A DNA stretch of 64,000 nt from NCBI RefSeq assembly GCF_002631205.1, contig NZ_PDLO01000002.1, forward strand, positions 496,001 to 560,000. Reading direction: 5' to 3'. The notes beneath the pieces were generated by a model, which was given only the letters and a program-made list of their open reading frames with translations, did not search any database and was not told where the DNA came from. Origin of the DNA: Neolewinella marina (lineage in GTDB: Bacteria; Bacteroidota; Bacteroidia; Chitinophagales; Saprospiraceae). The translations under genes and the position numbers were made by a program. Of this stretch, positions 42,013 to 50,747 are shown one piece after another; position 1 is the stretch's first letter, and each line of letters begins with the position of its first letter.

Positions 42013-44235
42013 CTAAATATTCAGCCAGTAGGTGACCTTGGCTACGAGGGAGCGGTTCTTGACCCCCAGGTCGAAGCTGTCGTAGTTGTCGGTGTAGACG
42101 AGGAAGAAATCGCTCACCGGTGCGAAGCGCCACTGCAGGCGGGCGTTCAGGTTGATGTTGTCGATCTGCTCGTTGTACTGAACGAAGGTGGTGAGGAACA
42201 CCGACTTGCTGAAGGTGAAATCGATCCGCGGCCCGATCAGGAAGAGGGCGGTGGAGGCGTAGGGCTCGGGCAGGTCGACGTACTGGTAGCTGAAGCGCAG
42301 GTCGATGCTCCCGTAGGGCTGGTAGCGGTACTCCAGGTTGCCCGAGAGGTTGTAGCCGTAGCCGTTGAAGAACTGTCCCAGCTCGGTTTCCAGGCCGGTG
42401 CTGAACCGTTTGCGGCCGTCGCTGCGGTATTCGGCGCCGGTACGCCAGAAGCCATAGCCCTGTCCGCCGGGGAGGGGGGTGGCCCCGGTGCGGGAGGGGT
42501 CGAAGTCCGAGAAAAGGAAGATGTATTCGTAGCCCGCGCCCATGTTGAGTCGGCTGGTATTGGCAAAACTCCACTGGTAACCCACCATGAGGTTGCGGTC
42601 GGTAAGCCCGTCACCGGGTTGGGAAAAGATGCGGGCCATCATGACGGGACCCTTCTGGATGACGGCCGGGTTCGAGGGGTAGCGGAGGTAGGCCGCCTCC
42701 ACGCCGCTGGTGAGGTAGCCGCGGCGCGGGACGAAGCCCACTTCGGCGTTGAAGTCCTCACCGACGTACAGGTGGTCGTATTCCACGTTCCAGTGGCGGT
42801 GGCGGAATTCGAGGTTGAGGCCGTGGGTGTAGTCGTCGCCTCCGGGTTTTTGGGAAAAGCTGCGGTGGACGAAGGTCTTCCCGTTCCAGGCGTTGTCGCG
42901 GGTGGCCAGGTTGAAGTCGAAGCCCGCTACGCGGTTGAAGTTGGCATTGCGTTCGGTGCTGTCGGAGAAGTTGGTGAAATTCTGCTTGTTCACGAAAATG
43001 CCGCCGAGGTTGCTGCGGGCACCCAGCCGGCGCTGGGCGGCGGCCACGGTGTAGTTGAAGCTCGGCAGCCCCTGCTCGATGTTACGGGCCGCCTGCATGT
43101 TGAGCAGTCCGATGCGCCAGTTGTCGTTGGCCTTGCCGCTGAGGCGGGCGCCGAAGTAGATGGGGTTCTGAAGGCCTTCGCCGGTTGTGGTATCGCGGGT
43201 CACCCCGATGCGGCGGCTGAAGAAGGGGTTGGCGCGCTCGAAGCCGAAGGAGCCGAAGAGGTCGGCGTTCTCCAGGAAGAACTGGCGGCGCTCCGGAAAG
43301 AAGACCTCGAAGCGGGTGGTATTGATGACCTGACGATCCACTTCTACCTGGCTGAAGTCGGGATTGACGGTAAGGTCCAGGTTCAGGCCGCTGCCGATGC
43401 CGATCTTGGCGTCGCCACCCACGTCGCCGTCGAAGGAGGTGGGGGTGTCGGCCTCGTAGTCCCGCCGCATGCTGCCGCCGGCGTAGGGGATGGCCACGAT
43501 GTTCTTGCCCTGGGCCTGGGGTGCGCCGCCGACGAACTTCAGAGAGCCCATGTAGGCCAGGCTCATGATGATCTGGTTCTGGGGGATGCGGTGCCAGGTA
43601 CTGCGGGTGTTACTCTGGGTATCGAAGCGGTAGCTGTTGAAGTACCATTCAGGGGAACCGTCGGGGAAGCGCAGGCTGGAGAAGGGGATGACCAGTTCGC
43701 ACGACCAATAGCCGTCGCCGATGTAGCTCTCGCCCCGCCACTTGTTGTCCCACTCCTCCCGGAAGTCTTCGTGGTTTTCGCCCCCGTTGTAGATCAGGGC
43801 TTCCCGGTTTACGCCGTAGGGGTTCATCCCGAAGACGATGGCGTTGGTCTGGTCGCGGAAGGGGTTGAAAACGAAGGTGATGTTGTCGTTGCCGCCGGCC
43901 CGGAAGTCGCGCCGCAGGCTGGGGATGATGAAGCGGTCGCCGGGGGTGCGGCAGATGGCGGCCACGTAGAGGTTGCGGTCGTCGTAGCCGAAGTAGATTT
44001 CCGTGGGGTAGGTCGCCCGGGAGGTGTCGCTGGGAAAGGTTTCCCAGAAGTCCTTGGCAGGCTGTCCGCCCTGCCATTCCAGTTCCTCCACGCGGCCGTC
44101 GAGTTCAATGCCCTCAGTGAACCGCACGGCGGTGGCCATGGGCGGCAGGTTGGCCTGGCGATCGTCGAAAATGCGGGACTGCCCGCTTGCGTACGCGGCA
44201 AACAGGAGGAAGAGACAGGAGAGGAGAAGCTTCAC
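42013..44235 (-). CDS. DUF5916 outer-membrane protein with N-terminal CBM9-like domain
   Basis: A 740-residue protein, signal peptide ending AAYASGQ, then a CBM9-type carbohydrate-binding-like domain (about 35-215, ending near STWHRIPQNQ) and a DUF5916 region that forms a long outer-membrane beta barrel (DLTVNPDFSQVEVDRQVINTT is the signature, about 290-310; FFPERRQFFLENADLF follows). The end is an aromatic strand. This architecture is widespread in Bacteroidota; proposed roles in surface glycan handling are not proven. The start is GTG 44235. It is divergent from the cobalamin riboswitch. Confidence 0.93.
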   Translation of the reverse strand: MKLLLSCLFLLFAAYASGQSRIFDDRQANLPPMATAVRFTEGIELDGRVEELEWQGGQPAKDFWETFPSDTSRATYPTEIYFGYDDRNLYVAAICRTPGDRFIIPSLRRDFRAGGNDNITFVFNPFRDQTNAIVFGMNPYGVNREALIYNGGENHEDFREEWDNKWRGESYIGDGYWSCELVIPFSSLRFPDGSPEWYFNSYRFDTQSNTRSTWHRIPQNQIIMSLAYMGSLKFVGGAPQAQGKNIVAIPYAGGSMRRDYEADTPTSFDGDVGGDAKIGIGSGLNLDLTVNPDFSQVEVDRQVINTTRFEVFFPERRQFFLENADLFGSFGFERANPFFSRRIGVTRDTTTGEGLQNPIYFGARLSGKANDNWRIGLLNMQAARNIEQGLPSFNYTVAAAQRRLGARSNLGGIFVNKQNFTNFSDSTERNANFNRVAGFDFNLATRDNAWNGKTFVHRSFSQKPGGDDYTHGLNLEFRHRHWNVEYDHLYVGEDFNAEVGFVPRRGYLTSGVEAAYLRYPSNPAVIQKGPVMMARIFSQPGDGLTDRNLMVGYQWSFANTSRLNMGAGYEYIFLFSDFDPSRTGATPLPGGQGYGFWRTGAEYRSDGRKRFSTGLETELGQFFNGYGYNLSGNLEYRYQPYGSIDLRFSYQYVDLPEPYASTALFLIGPRIDFTFSKSVFLTTFVQYNEQIDNINLNARLQWRFAPVSDFFLVYTDNYDSFDLGVKNRSLVAKVTYWLNI

Positions 44236-44369
44236 GTAATACGGGGTGGTAAGGGTTACCGGCCGCCTGCCCTATTTCCGCCACCGGAGCGGTTGGTCGG
44301 GTCGGCAATCTGTAAAAACCTTAAAGGTAGCCTGAATTCAAAAAGTAATTAGCGCCGGGTCAAAAAGCC

Positions 44370-44377
44370 TACCTTCG
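44370..44377 (+). promoter_or_regulatory. Promoter-like TACCTTCG before the cobalamin riboswitch
   Basis: TACCTTCG (one mismatch to TAnnTTTG) ends right where the riboswitch P1 stem begins (GGGCA at 44380), giving a plausible start of the riboswitch RNA. A TTA lies 18 bp upstream. Confidence 0.5.
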
Positions 44378-44522
44378 TTGGGCAATCGGGATAAGGGAAT
44401 CCGGTGAAAATCCGGAGCTGTCCCCGCAGCTGTAAGCCCCGCGTACCTGCCGTCCATTGGCCACTGGATCCTCCGATCCGGGAAGGCGACGGCCAGGGGG
44501 GTGAGCCAGAAGACCTGCCCGG
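44378..44522 (+). ncRNA. Cobalamin riboswitch
   Basis: The conserved elements are all visible in order: AAGGGAATCCGGTGAAAATC (J/P3 region), GGAGCTGTCCCCGCAGCTGT (the B12 binding core), AGCCCC, GCCACTGG, GGGAAGGCGACGG, and the closing B12 box GTGAGCCAGAAGACCTGCC. P1 is formed by GGGCA (44380) with TGCCC (44516). It lies 155 bp upstream of the TonB-dependent receptor and should repress it when adenosyl- or aquocobalamin is plentiful. The intervening leader contains further hairpins that could serve as expression platform. Confidence 0.95.
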
Positions 44523-44676
44523 TAGCGCCATACTGCTTTGTTCCTCGGTGCGAAGGAGCGGGCTGGATCGGTTCGCCGCCACGGGCAGTGCGGAGGTTCA
44601 TCAGTCGCTGGTGTGCTCCCCTGTTGCGCTGCACCCATCCCGCACGCCCCCGCCGCCGGTAAAACCCCTTGATCCA

Positions 44677-46584
44677 ATGCTCCGGCTCCTTTTTATTCTT
44701 GTCCTCCTGCTGAACCTGCGCCTCGCGGCCCAGGAATCCCTGCCGCCCCTCACGACCACCTCGGATGCGGTGACCGTAACCGGTACCCGCTACACCCGCC
44801 CCTTGTCAGGGAGTGCCGAGCGGGTGACCGTGATTGATTCGGCGACCATCGCCCGCTCGGCCAGCCTGGCCCAGCTGCTGAACGAGCAGGTGGGCCTGGT
44901 GGTGAACGGGGCCTACAGCAACTTCGGCAAGGACCGCAGCCTCTTCCTGCGCAACGGCGCCAACCAGTACACCCTGATCCTGGTGGACGGGCAGCCGCTC
45001 GTCGACCCCTCCTCCCTGGGTGGCGCCGTCGACCTGCGGCTGCTCTCGCTCGAGGGGCTCCAGCGCATTGAGATCCTGCGGGGCGCCCGCTCCCTGCTGT
45101 ACGGTTCCGACGCCGTGGCCGGGGTGATCAACCTGGTCACCATTGATCCGGCGGACCCGGCTGACGGGGAGGCCTCCCCTCCCCTTTCCCTGCACCTGCG
45201 CGCCGCCGCCCAGCGCTACGGCACCTGGGAAGCCCAAGCCTCCGCCGCCGGGGCCACCGGCAAGCTCGACTACCGCCTGGGCTACGACTACTTTACGACC
45301 CAGGGCATCAGCGAGGCGACACCCCCGGACGGCAGCAACGAAGAATTTGCCCGCGACGGGGCCCGCCGCCAAACCTTCCACGGAAGCCTGACCTACCGCC
45401 CGACGGAAGAACTGACCGTGCGGCCCAGTCTGCGGCGCGCCACCTTCACGGGGGATTACGACGCGGGGGCTTTCCAGGACGCCGACAACCGCTACGCGAA
45501 CGAACTGTGGCTGCCGGCCCTTTCCGTGGACTACCGCCGGGATAACTACTCCGTCGGGGGGCGGTACTCCTACGCGGCCACCGACCGCACCTTCACGGAT
45601 GCGGTATACGGGGCGACCGACTACGGCGGACGGGCCCAGCAGGCGGATGCCTTCGTGAACTGGTTCCCCGGCCAGGCCCTGACCCTGACGGTGGGCGGAC
45701 AACTGCGCCACGAGCGATTGAAAATGGATAGTGAAGCCGCCGATACCCTCCGGGCCAGCAACCTGAGTCCCTACGTACAGCTCAACCTCCAGCTCTCCGA
45801 AAAACTATTGCTGGAGACGGGCCTGCGCTACAACCACCACTCGAGTTTCGGGGGGCAGGCCAACGCCTCGGTGGCGTTGGGGTACCGTCACTCCCCGGTC
45901 GTGAGCAGCCGGCTGTCGGTGGCGTCGGCCTTCCAGAGCCCTACCCTGGACCAGCTGGGCGGACCCTTCGGCGCCAATCCGGAGCTGGAACCCCAGGTAT
46001 CAACTTCGGTGGAGGCGGGAACGCAGGTGCAGGGACCCTCGGGCAAATTCCGGGGCGCGGTCACTCTATTCCAACGCAACATCGACCGCATCGTGACCTA
46101 CGATTATACCCTCGGTTATCAGAACCAGGATGCCCTGGTCGACCGCGGGGTGGAGGTGGAGGCCGCCACGGTCCTGGGGCAACGCTGGCGCCTCGCCGGC
46201 AACGCCACCTACGTACGGGGCAAACTGCAGTCGCCCGACGGACAGGGGGGTACGGTGGAGACCACGGACTTCTTCCGCCGCCCGCGACTGAGCGGACTGC
46301 TGGGGCTTACCTACCAGGCCCGGGTGCCTTTCCTGGCGCGCATCACGGCCAGTTACACCGGCGAACGCCCTGATGTATACTTCGACGCCGACTTTACTCG
46401 CTTCACGACGGAACTGGAACCCTACTTGATCGTCAACGTGTACGCCGAGCGGCAACTGCTTGCGGACCGGAAGCTGACCCTCTTCGCGGAGGTGCGCAAC
46501 CTGACCAACACCCGATTTACGGAGGTGACGGGCTTTGGGACCCTGGGGGTTACGCCCCGTGCGGGCGCGGCCTGGCGGTGGTAA
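44677..46584 (+). CDS. TonB-dependent receptor, probable vitamin B12 transporter (BtuB-like)
   Basis: A 635-residue outer-membrane receptor. ATG 44677 is selected because it directly precedes a signal peptide (MLRLLFILVLLLNLRLAAQ) and follows the riboswitch leader. The plug (about 25-150) includes VTVTGTRY (TonB-box-like), LAQLLNEQVGLVVNG and LVDGQPLVDPSSLGGAVDL with GARSLLYGSDAVAGVINL; a 22-strand barrel follows, ending in an aromatic Trp. The cobalamin riboswitch gives strong support for B12 or a corrinoid as substrate. It lies 5 bp from the stop of the convergent P1 peptidase gene. Confidence 0.93.
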   Translation: MLRLLFILVLLLNLRLAAQESLPPLTTTSDAVTVTGTRYTRPLSGSAERVTVIDSATIARSASLAQLLNEQVGLVVNGAYSNFGKDRSLFLRNGANQYTLILVDGQPLVDPSSLGGAVDLRLLSLEGLQRIEILRGARSLLYGSDAVAGVINLVTIDPADPADGEASPPLSLHLRAAAQRYGTWEAQASAAGATGKLDYRLGYDYFTTQGISEATPPDGSNEEFARDGARRQTFHGSLTYRPTEELTVRPSLRRATFTGDYDAGAFQDADNRYANELWLPALSVDYRRDNYSVGGRYSYAATDRTFTDAVYGATDYGGRAQQADAFVNWFPGQALTLTVGGQLRHERLKMDSEAADTLRASNLSPYVQLNLQLSEKLLLETGLRYNHHSSFGGQANASVALGYRHSPVVSSRLSVASAFQSPTLDQLGGPFGANPELEPQVSTSVEAGTQVQGPSGKFRGAVTLFQRNIDRIVTYDYTLGYQNQDALVDRGVEVEAATVLGQRWRLAGNATYVRGKLQSPDGQGGTVETTDFFRRPRLSGLLGLTYQARVPFLARITASYTGERPDVYFDADFTRFTTELEPYLIVNVYAERQLLADRKLTLFAEVRNLTNTRFTEVTGFGTLGVTPRAGAAWRW

Positions 46585-46589
46585 AGGCG

Positions 46590-47702
46590 CTATTTTTTCA
46601 GTAACTCCAGCACCTTTTCCACGGGCAGGGCTTCCCGGTGGTTACCCCCGTGCCCCGTCATGTCCTCGGCGGCGAAGAGGGAATTGATGATGGCTTCCTC
46701 CGTAGCCTCGATGCTGGCCAGGAACAGGGGGGTGACGGCTCCGTTGCTCAGTTCAGTGAGCGAACGTACCGCGCCGGCGCCGACGGAAATACGGTTGCCG
46801 GTGGCGGTGGAGAAGGCGATTACGTAGTCGCCGCTGCCGTTACTCGCTATGCCGCCGGTACGGGCCAGGCCGAGCATGGCACGCTGGGCGAGCCGCTTCA
46901 GGTTGCGGACGCCAAGGGGAGCGTCGGTGGCCACCACGATCATGCAGCTGCCGTCGGCGTGGCTCTCCAACTCGTCGCGGAAGTAATAGCGTTCGAGGAG
47001 GGGACCAACGGGCACGCCGGCAATCTGGAGCACGCCTCCGAAGTTGGTCTGTACCAGCACGCCTACCGTGTAGCCACCCAGGGACTCCGGCAGTTTCCGG
47101 CTGGACGTCCCGATGCCTCCTTTCCAGCCGAAGCAGCTGGTACCCGTGCCCGCGCCTACGTTCCCCTCCGTGACGGAGCCTTCCGTGGCGGCGCTCAGGG
47201 CTGAGTGGACGTCGGCTTCGGTGACGTGGCGGCCGCGGATGTCGTTGAGGTAGCCATCGTTCGTTTCACCTACCACGGCATTGACGCTTTGCACCTGGGG
47301 ATTGTCGCGCAAGCAGGCCGTAACCAGTGCGTTCATGGCCGTGGCTACGCTAAGGGTGTTCGTCAGCACGATGGGGGTTTCCAGTTCTCCGAGTTCCTCC
47401 ACCTGGGTATATCCGGCCAGTTTGCCGTAGCCGTTGCCGAGGTGGATGGCCGCGGGCACCTTCTCCCGGTACAGGTCACCACCGTGGGGTACCACGGCCG
47501 TCACGCCCGTGCGGATGCTGTCGCCTTCGATGCGGGTGGTGTGCCCTACCCTAACGCCGGCCACGTCGGTGATGGCGTTGAGGGGACCGGGGTGCATGAC
47601 GCCCAATTTCACGCCGAGGTCGCGGGGTCTGGATTGGCCGTAGGCGCTAAGGGTAAACAGCATAAGCAGGAGGAGCAGGGGGATACGGGGGGGCGGGGCC
47701 AT
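46590..47702 (-). CDS. P1 family peptidase (DmpA/ornithine acetyltransferase-like Ntn hydrolase)
   Basis: A 370-residue secreted aminopeptidase (signal ending LSAYGQS). The self-cleavage site is Gly251-Ser252 in HADGSCMIVVATD, freeing Ser252 as nucleophile; NTLSVATAMNALV, VNAVVGETNDGYLNDIRG and GNVGAGTGTSCFGWKGGIG are family signatures. Members release N-terminal D- or L-amino acids or beta-peptides. It likely works in the periplasm with the other peptidases of this region. The ATG is preceded at 4 nt by TACATTTC, a near-consensus -7 box, so a leaderless transcript is possible. Confidence 0.95.
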   Translation of the reverse strand: MAPPPRIPLLLLLMLFTLSAYGQSRPRDLGVKLGVMHPGPLNAITDVAGVRVGHTTRIEGDSIRTGVTAVVPHGGDLYREKVPAAIHLGNGYGKLAGYTQVEELGELETPIVLTNTLSVATAMNALVTACLRDNPQVQSVNAVVGETNDGYLNDIRGRHVTEADVHSALSAATEGSVTEGNVGAGTGTSCFGWKGGIGTSSRKLPESLGGYTVGVLVQTNFGGVLQIAGVPVGPLLERYYFRDELESHADGSCMIVVATDAPLGVRNLKRLAQRAMLGLARTGGIASNGSGDYVIAFSTATGNRISVGAGAVRSLTELSNGAVTPLFLASIEATEEAIINSLFAAEDMTGHGGNHREALPVEKVLELLKK

Positions 47703-47706
47703 ATCC

Positions 47707-47714
47707 GAAATGTA
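47707..47714 (-). promoter_or_regulatory. -7-like box for the P1 peptidase
   Basis: On the minus strand TACATTTC, one mismatch to TAnnTTTG, then GGAT and the ATG at 47702: 4-nt spacing. Confidence 0.45.
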
Positions 47715-47738
47715 CGGCGGGGGTGGTATACAAGAAAA

Positions 47739-47766
47739 CGCGCGCCCCCTGTACAGGGAGCGCGCG
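47739..47766 (-). terminator. GC-rich hairpin, probable terminator
   Basis: CGCGCGC (47739-47745) pairs with GCGCGCG (47760-47766), with inner CCCT/AGGG pairing. On the minus strand the stem is followed by TTTTCTTG, so it may end transcripts arriving from the DUF5682 gene. Confidence 0.6.
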
Positions 47767-47966
47767 CAAAAATTGATTATCCAATTGGGTGAGCGGTAGC
47801 TATCTCAAAAAACCAGGAAGAAATGTATGTCTTATGAAATTGTCTCTTGTTGAAATCCGTGTCTCTGTTCATAGCCCCCCTGTGGGGGTGTATGTAGCCT
47901 CTAATGCCCCTTCTGACGGAGGGGGAAAGGAAAGGTCACGCCTCCGGATGGATTTCTCAAAAGATT

Positions 47967-50252
47967 TTAGGCGATCCAGCGCAGCAGGTCCGCAAGCAGG
48001 GTTTCCTGTTCCGCAATGGGTTGAGCATCTGGGCTTTCCGGCGGATCCATAGACTGATCGCCCTCTACCATTTCCATCAGTTTGCGGCGGTCGTAGCGGG
48101 AGAAGTCGGAGAAGGTACGCCGCAGCAGGGCCACTACCTGTTCGAAATCTTCCCACTCCAGTCCGGCTACCCACTCGTCGATCAGGGCGAACAGCGGGGG
48201 GTGGTGGAGCAACAACTGTCCACTGCCAAAGAGGAATCCGTAAATCCACTCCGCCACCGGCTGGGCGCCCCGACTGCGGGACAGCGCCCGGCTGAACCGG
48301 TCGGCCGCGGTGGAGCCGGAAATGACGGCCCGGTCCGTCAGCAACCGCAGACAGTGCCCCTCCACGGCCGGGTGAACGCCAGCGGTAGAAGTGCGGGTGA
48401 GCCCGTCGATCCAGAGGGTATCCAGAGAGTCATTGTCGAGTTGGGCCAGGTGATAGTGGGCGGCTGCGATGAGTTCCACCAGCTGGTGTCCGCGTTCGTC
48501 GTCGATGTGGGTAGCGGCGGCGGGCAGGCCGGCCGTGAGCCGCGGCAGCAACTCGTCGATCACCAGCAGCAGGGCGGTGGTGTCGGTCTTGCGGCTGTCG
48601 CCGTAGCGGCTCGTCTGCACCAGGGCGGGCAGGGTGGACAGCAGGGCTACTACGTCGGTGGTTTCGGCGGCCCGGGCGCGCAGTAGTTTCATCAGGGCCG
48701 GAACCACCTCCGGCAACCCGGCCTGCAACCCCCGCAGGGTGAGCTCCGCCAGGGGTTTGACCATCGTCAGGGCGGCGGCCTTTTCCAGGGTATAGGCGGC
48801 CGCGGCGGAGGCGACGGTGTTCCCGTAGCTGCCCCGCTCGATGACCAGCAGGCTGAATTCCGGTTGCCATTCCAGCAGCCATACTTCCTTGAAACTGCTC
48901 AGGCTGTCCGGCCCCTCCGGCTGCAGCTTAGCCCAGTGGATGTCGAGGAGGTTCAGGCGGTGGAGCAGGTGGCTTTTGCGCAGGTCATTCGGGGTGCGGA
49001 GGTCTATACCCCCACGGGGATCGGACTTGGTCGCCTTCAGGTAGTGCTGGCCGGCGGTTTCCCACCACTTGGTCATCCGGGTACTCTTGATTTCGGCGCG
49101 CAGGTCTTCCAGCAAGGGGACGGTAGTCACGTCGGGCGGCACGAAGCCGACTTCGGTTCCTACCGTCAGGCGTTGGTGGATCAGCTCCAGCCTTTCGCGC
49201 TGTCCAGCCGCCAGGGTGGTCAGCACTGCGGCTTCCAGTTCCTCAATTCCCGGCCGTTCGTGGTCGCGCAGGGTAGCCAGGGTGGTGGCCAGGCCAGCGG
49301 CCTCGGTGGCCATGGCCGGACTGCCTTCAAAGCCGGCTTCCCGCAGCAGTTGGGCCGCGGCGGCCATCCAGCGGTCGACCGCTTGGGCAGGAAAGTCGAA
49401 CAGGGTGGCGTACCAGGCCGGAGAGGTGACGCCGGCGCCGTAGCCCCCGCTTCGGGCCAGACGGGGGAAAGACCAGGGTACCCAGGCTTGGCTGACCTTC
49501 ACCTTGGGCAGGCCGCGGAGGATGGCCTTGTCGGTACTCGCCTTGCGTTCGGGGGTGTCCGCGACGGCGGGTCCGTGCCAGGCTCCCACCACGATGGCAA
49601 CCCGCTCGTGGGATTCCCGGAGGGCCTTGCGGATCTCGTTGCGCATATAGGCTTCCCGCTGCTCGTTTTCGTCGTTGGAGGCTTCGGGGAAGGTCTGTCG
49701 CAGTTCGGTGACGACTTCCAGGATCGCCTCGAAGGTGGCGTCTGCCCCTTCATTGCTGCGTTCAAGGGTGGCATCCCACCAACTCTCGCTGTCGGGGTAG
49801 CCGGCCAGCTCGGCCACGACCGACAGGGGGTCGGTGCGCAGTTGGCGGGCCAGCTCCCGCCGCGATTTGCCGGGCAGCCGGGAGGGGGTATCCGGCTCCT
49901 CGGTAGGGAAAAGAATGAATTTTTCTTCCTCCCGTACGGCGAGAAAATGGCGGGCGGGCAGGTCGATCGCCCGTAACTCCACACCGTGCTGACCGGCCCA
50001 GTCGATGGCCTGGTATTCGGGACTGAAGCGGGCAAAGGGGAAGAAGCTGGCGCGCTCAATGTCCTTCGCGTCGTAGAGGACCAGGGCCAGGGGGGGGTGC
50101 ATGCCGCGGGTGGTGAGTTGGCGCAGCACGGGCTGACTATCGGCCGGCATCTCCAACAGGATCAGATCGGGCTGCCAGCGGTCCAGCACGTCGCGCAACC
50201 GCCGGGCGGAGCCCGGGCCGTGGTGCCGAATGCCAAAGGTGCGGAGCTGCAT
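47967..50252 (-). CDS. DUF5682 family protein (MoxR/VWA-associated)
   Basis: A 761-residue soluble protein. ATG 50252 is chosen because MQLRTFGIRHHGPGSARRL is the conserved beginning of DUF5682; the in-frame sequence upstream is low-complexity. The first part (about 1-270) resembles TraB/EreA-like hydrolase folds: LILLEMPAD, LPLALVLYDAKD-like, RAIDLPARHFLAV and VAIVVGAWHGPAV with conserved Asp, Glu and His. The rest is helical repeat. In other bacteria DUF5682 genes cluster with a MoxR-type ATPase and a VWA protein (from memory); here the VWA gene is 1.8 kb away and divergent, and the ATPase at 28014. Function is unknown. Confidence 0.9.
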   Translation of the reverse strand: MQLRTFGIRHHGPGSARRLRDVLDRWQPDLILLEMPADSQPVLRQLTTRGMHPPLALVLYDAKDIERASFFPFARFSPEYQAIDWAGQHGVELRAIDLPARHFLAVREEEKFILFPTEEPDTPSRLPGKSRRELARQLRTDPLSVVAELAGYPDSESWWDATLERSNEGADATFEAILEVVTELRQTFPEASNDENEQREAYMRNEIRKALRESHERVAIVVGAWHGPAVADTPERKASTDKAILRGLPKVKVSQAWVPWSFPRLARSGGYGAGVTSPAWYATLFDFPAQAVDRWMAAAAQLLREAGFEGSPAMATEAAGLATTLATLRDHERPGIEELEAAVLTTLAAGQRERLELIHQRLTVGTEVGFVPPDVTTVPLLEDLRAEIKSTRMTKWWETAGQHYLKATKSDPRGGIDLRTPNDLRKSHLLHRLNLLDIHWAKLQPEGPDSLSSFKEVWLLEWQPEFSLLVIERGSYGNTVASAAAAYTLEKAAALTMVKPLAELTLRGLQAGLPEVVPALMKLLRARAAETTDVVALLSTLPALVQTSRYGDSRKTDTTALLLVIDELLPRLTAGLPAAATHIDDERGHQLVELIAAAHYHLAQLDNDSLDTLWIDGLTRTSTAGVHPAVEGHCLRLLTDRAVISGSTAADRFSRALSRSRGAQPVAEWIYGFLFGSGQLLLHHPPLFALIDEWVAGLEWEDFEQVVALLRRTFSDFSRYDRRKLMEMVEGDQSMDPPESPDAQPIAEQETLLADLLRWIA

Positions 50253-50747
50253 GGGGTGAAGGTAGTACCCGAGCGGGTTTTGCTGCTGGTGGGGGGTGGG
50301 GGTGGTAGGTCCAGAAGTCGGGCGGGCGGGGAATTGGCTGGGCGAGCAGGGGATAATGGGTAAAGATATCGGGCGGGCAGGGGGCTCCGAAGAGTGGGTG
50401 GGAGAACCCACCCGACCGCCGCCACGCTGGCTCCCCCCATCCGCCGCTACCACCGCCCACGCCGGTGGCCCTTCCGTCGGAGAACATACCGGCCGACGGA
50501 TCGAGGGTTAACCGACAGCCCACCCTGCACCGTCCGGTACCGGGTAACGGCGGGAAGAACTGCCTATGTATCGAATGACCCGACGCGAAATGAGGTGAGA
50601 AAGGGGATCTGTAGTGAGAGGATCAACGCCGGCAATGACTCTCAAGATAGGCCCTGGCGTATTAAAATACAAATTGTTTGTTATTTTACTCCATTTCGCG
50701 GTGTTGCCTGACGGTTCCGCCCGCCACCCCCTGAGTATCTTTACCCC
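50253..50747. other. Divergent intergenic region with hairpins
   Basis: About 495 bp between DUF5682 and the serine hydrolase. No gene is supported. On the minus strand a TATCTTTA box (50361-50368) may be the DUF5682 promoter; GCCCGCCCGA occurs twice 46 bp apart followed by related sequences. Hairpins: TGGGTGGG/CCCACCC (about 50395-50418) and CCGTCGG/CCGACGG (about 50474-50498). The last 100 bp are AT-rich. Confidence 0.5.
50736..50743 (+). promoter_or_regulatory. -7-like box for serine hydrolase-VWA operon
   Basis: TATCTTTA, one mismatch to TAnnTTTG, followed by CCCC and the ATG at 50748: 4-nt spacing. Confidence 0.45.

Larger units (their letters stand above)
47703..47966. other. Intergenic region between DUF5682 and P1 peptidase
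   Basis: No gene is seen. Besides the GC-rich hairpin at 47739-47766 the 200 bp to the right are AT-rich and hold a small hairpin GCCCCCCTGTGGGGGT (about 47875-47890) and CCCCTTCTGACGGAGGGG (about 47908-47925). These may be terminators or REP relics. Confidence 0.4.

Noticed and set aside
44404-44676. N-terminal extension of the TonB-dependent receptor through the riboswitch
   Set aside because: The extension is a translation of the cobalamin riboswitch; the signal peptide starts at ATG 44677.
50253-50453. N-terminal extension of DUF5682 up to 50453
   Set aside because: Pro/Ser/Thr-rich low-complexity translation of the spacer hairpins; conserved sequence starts at ATG 50252.
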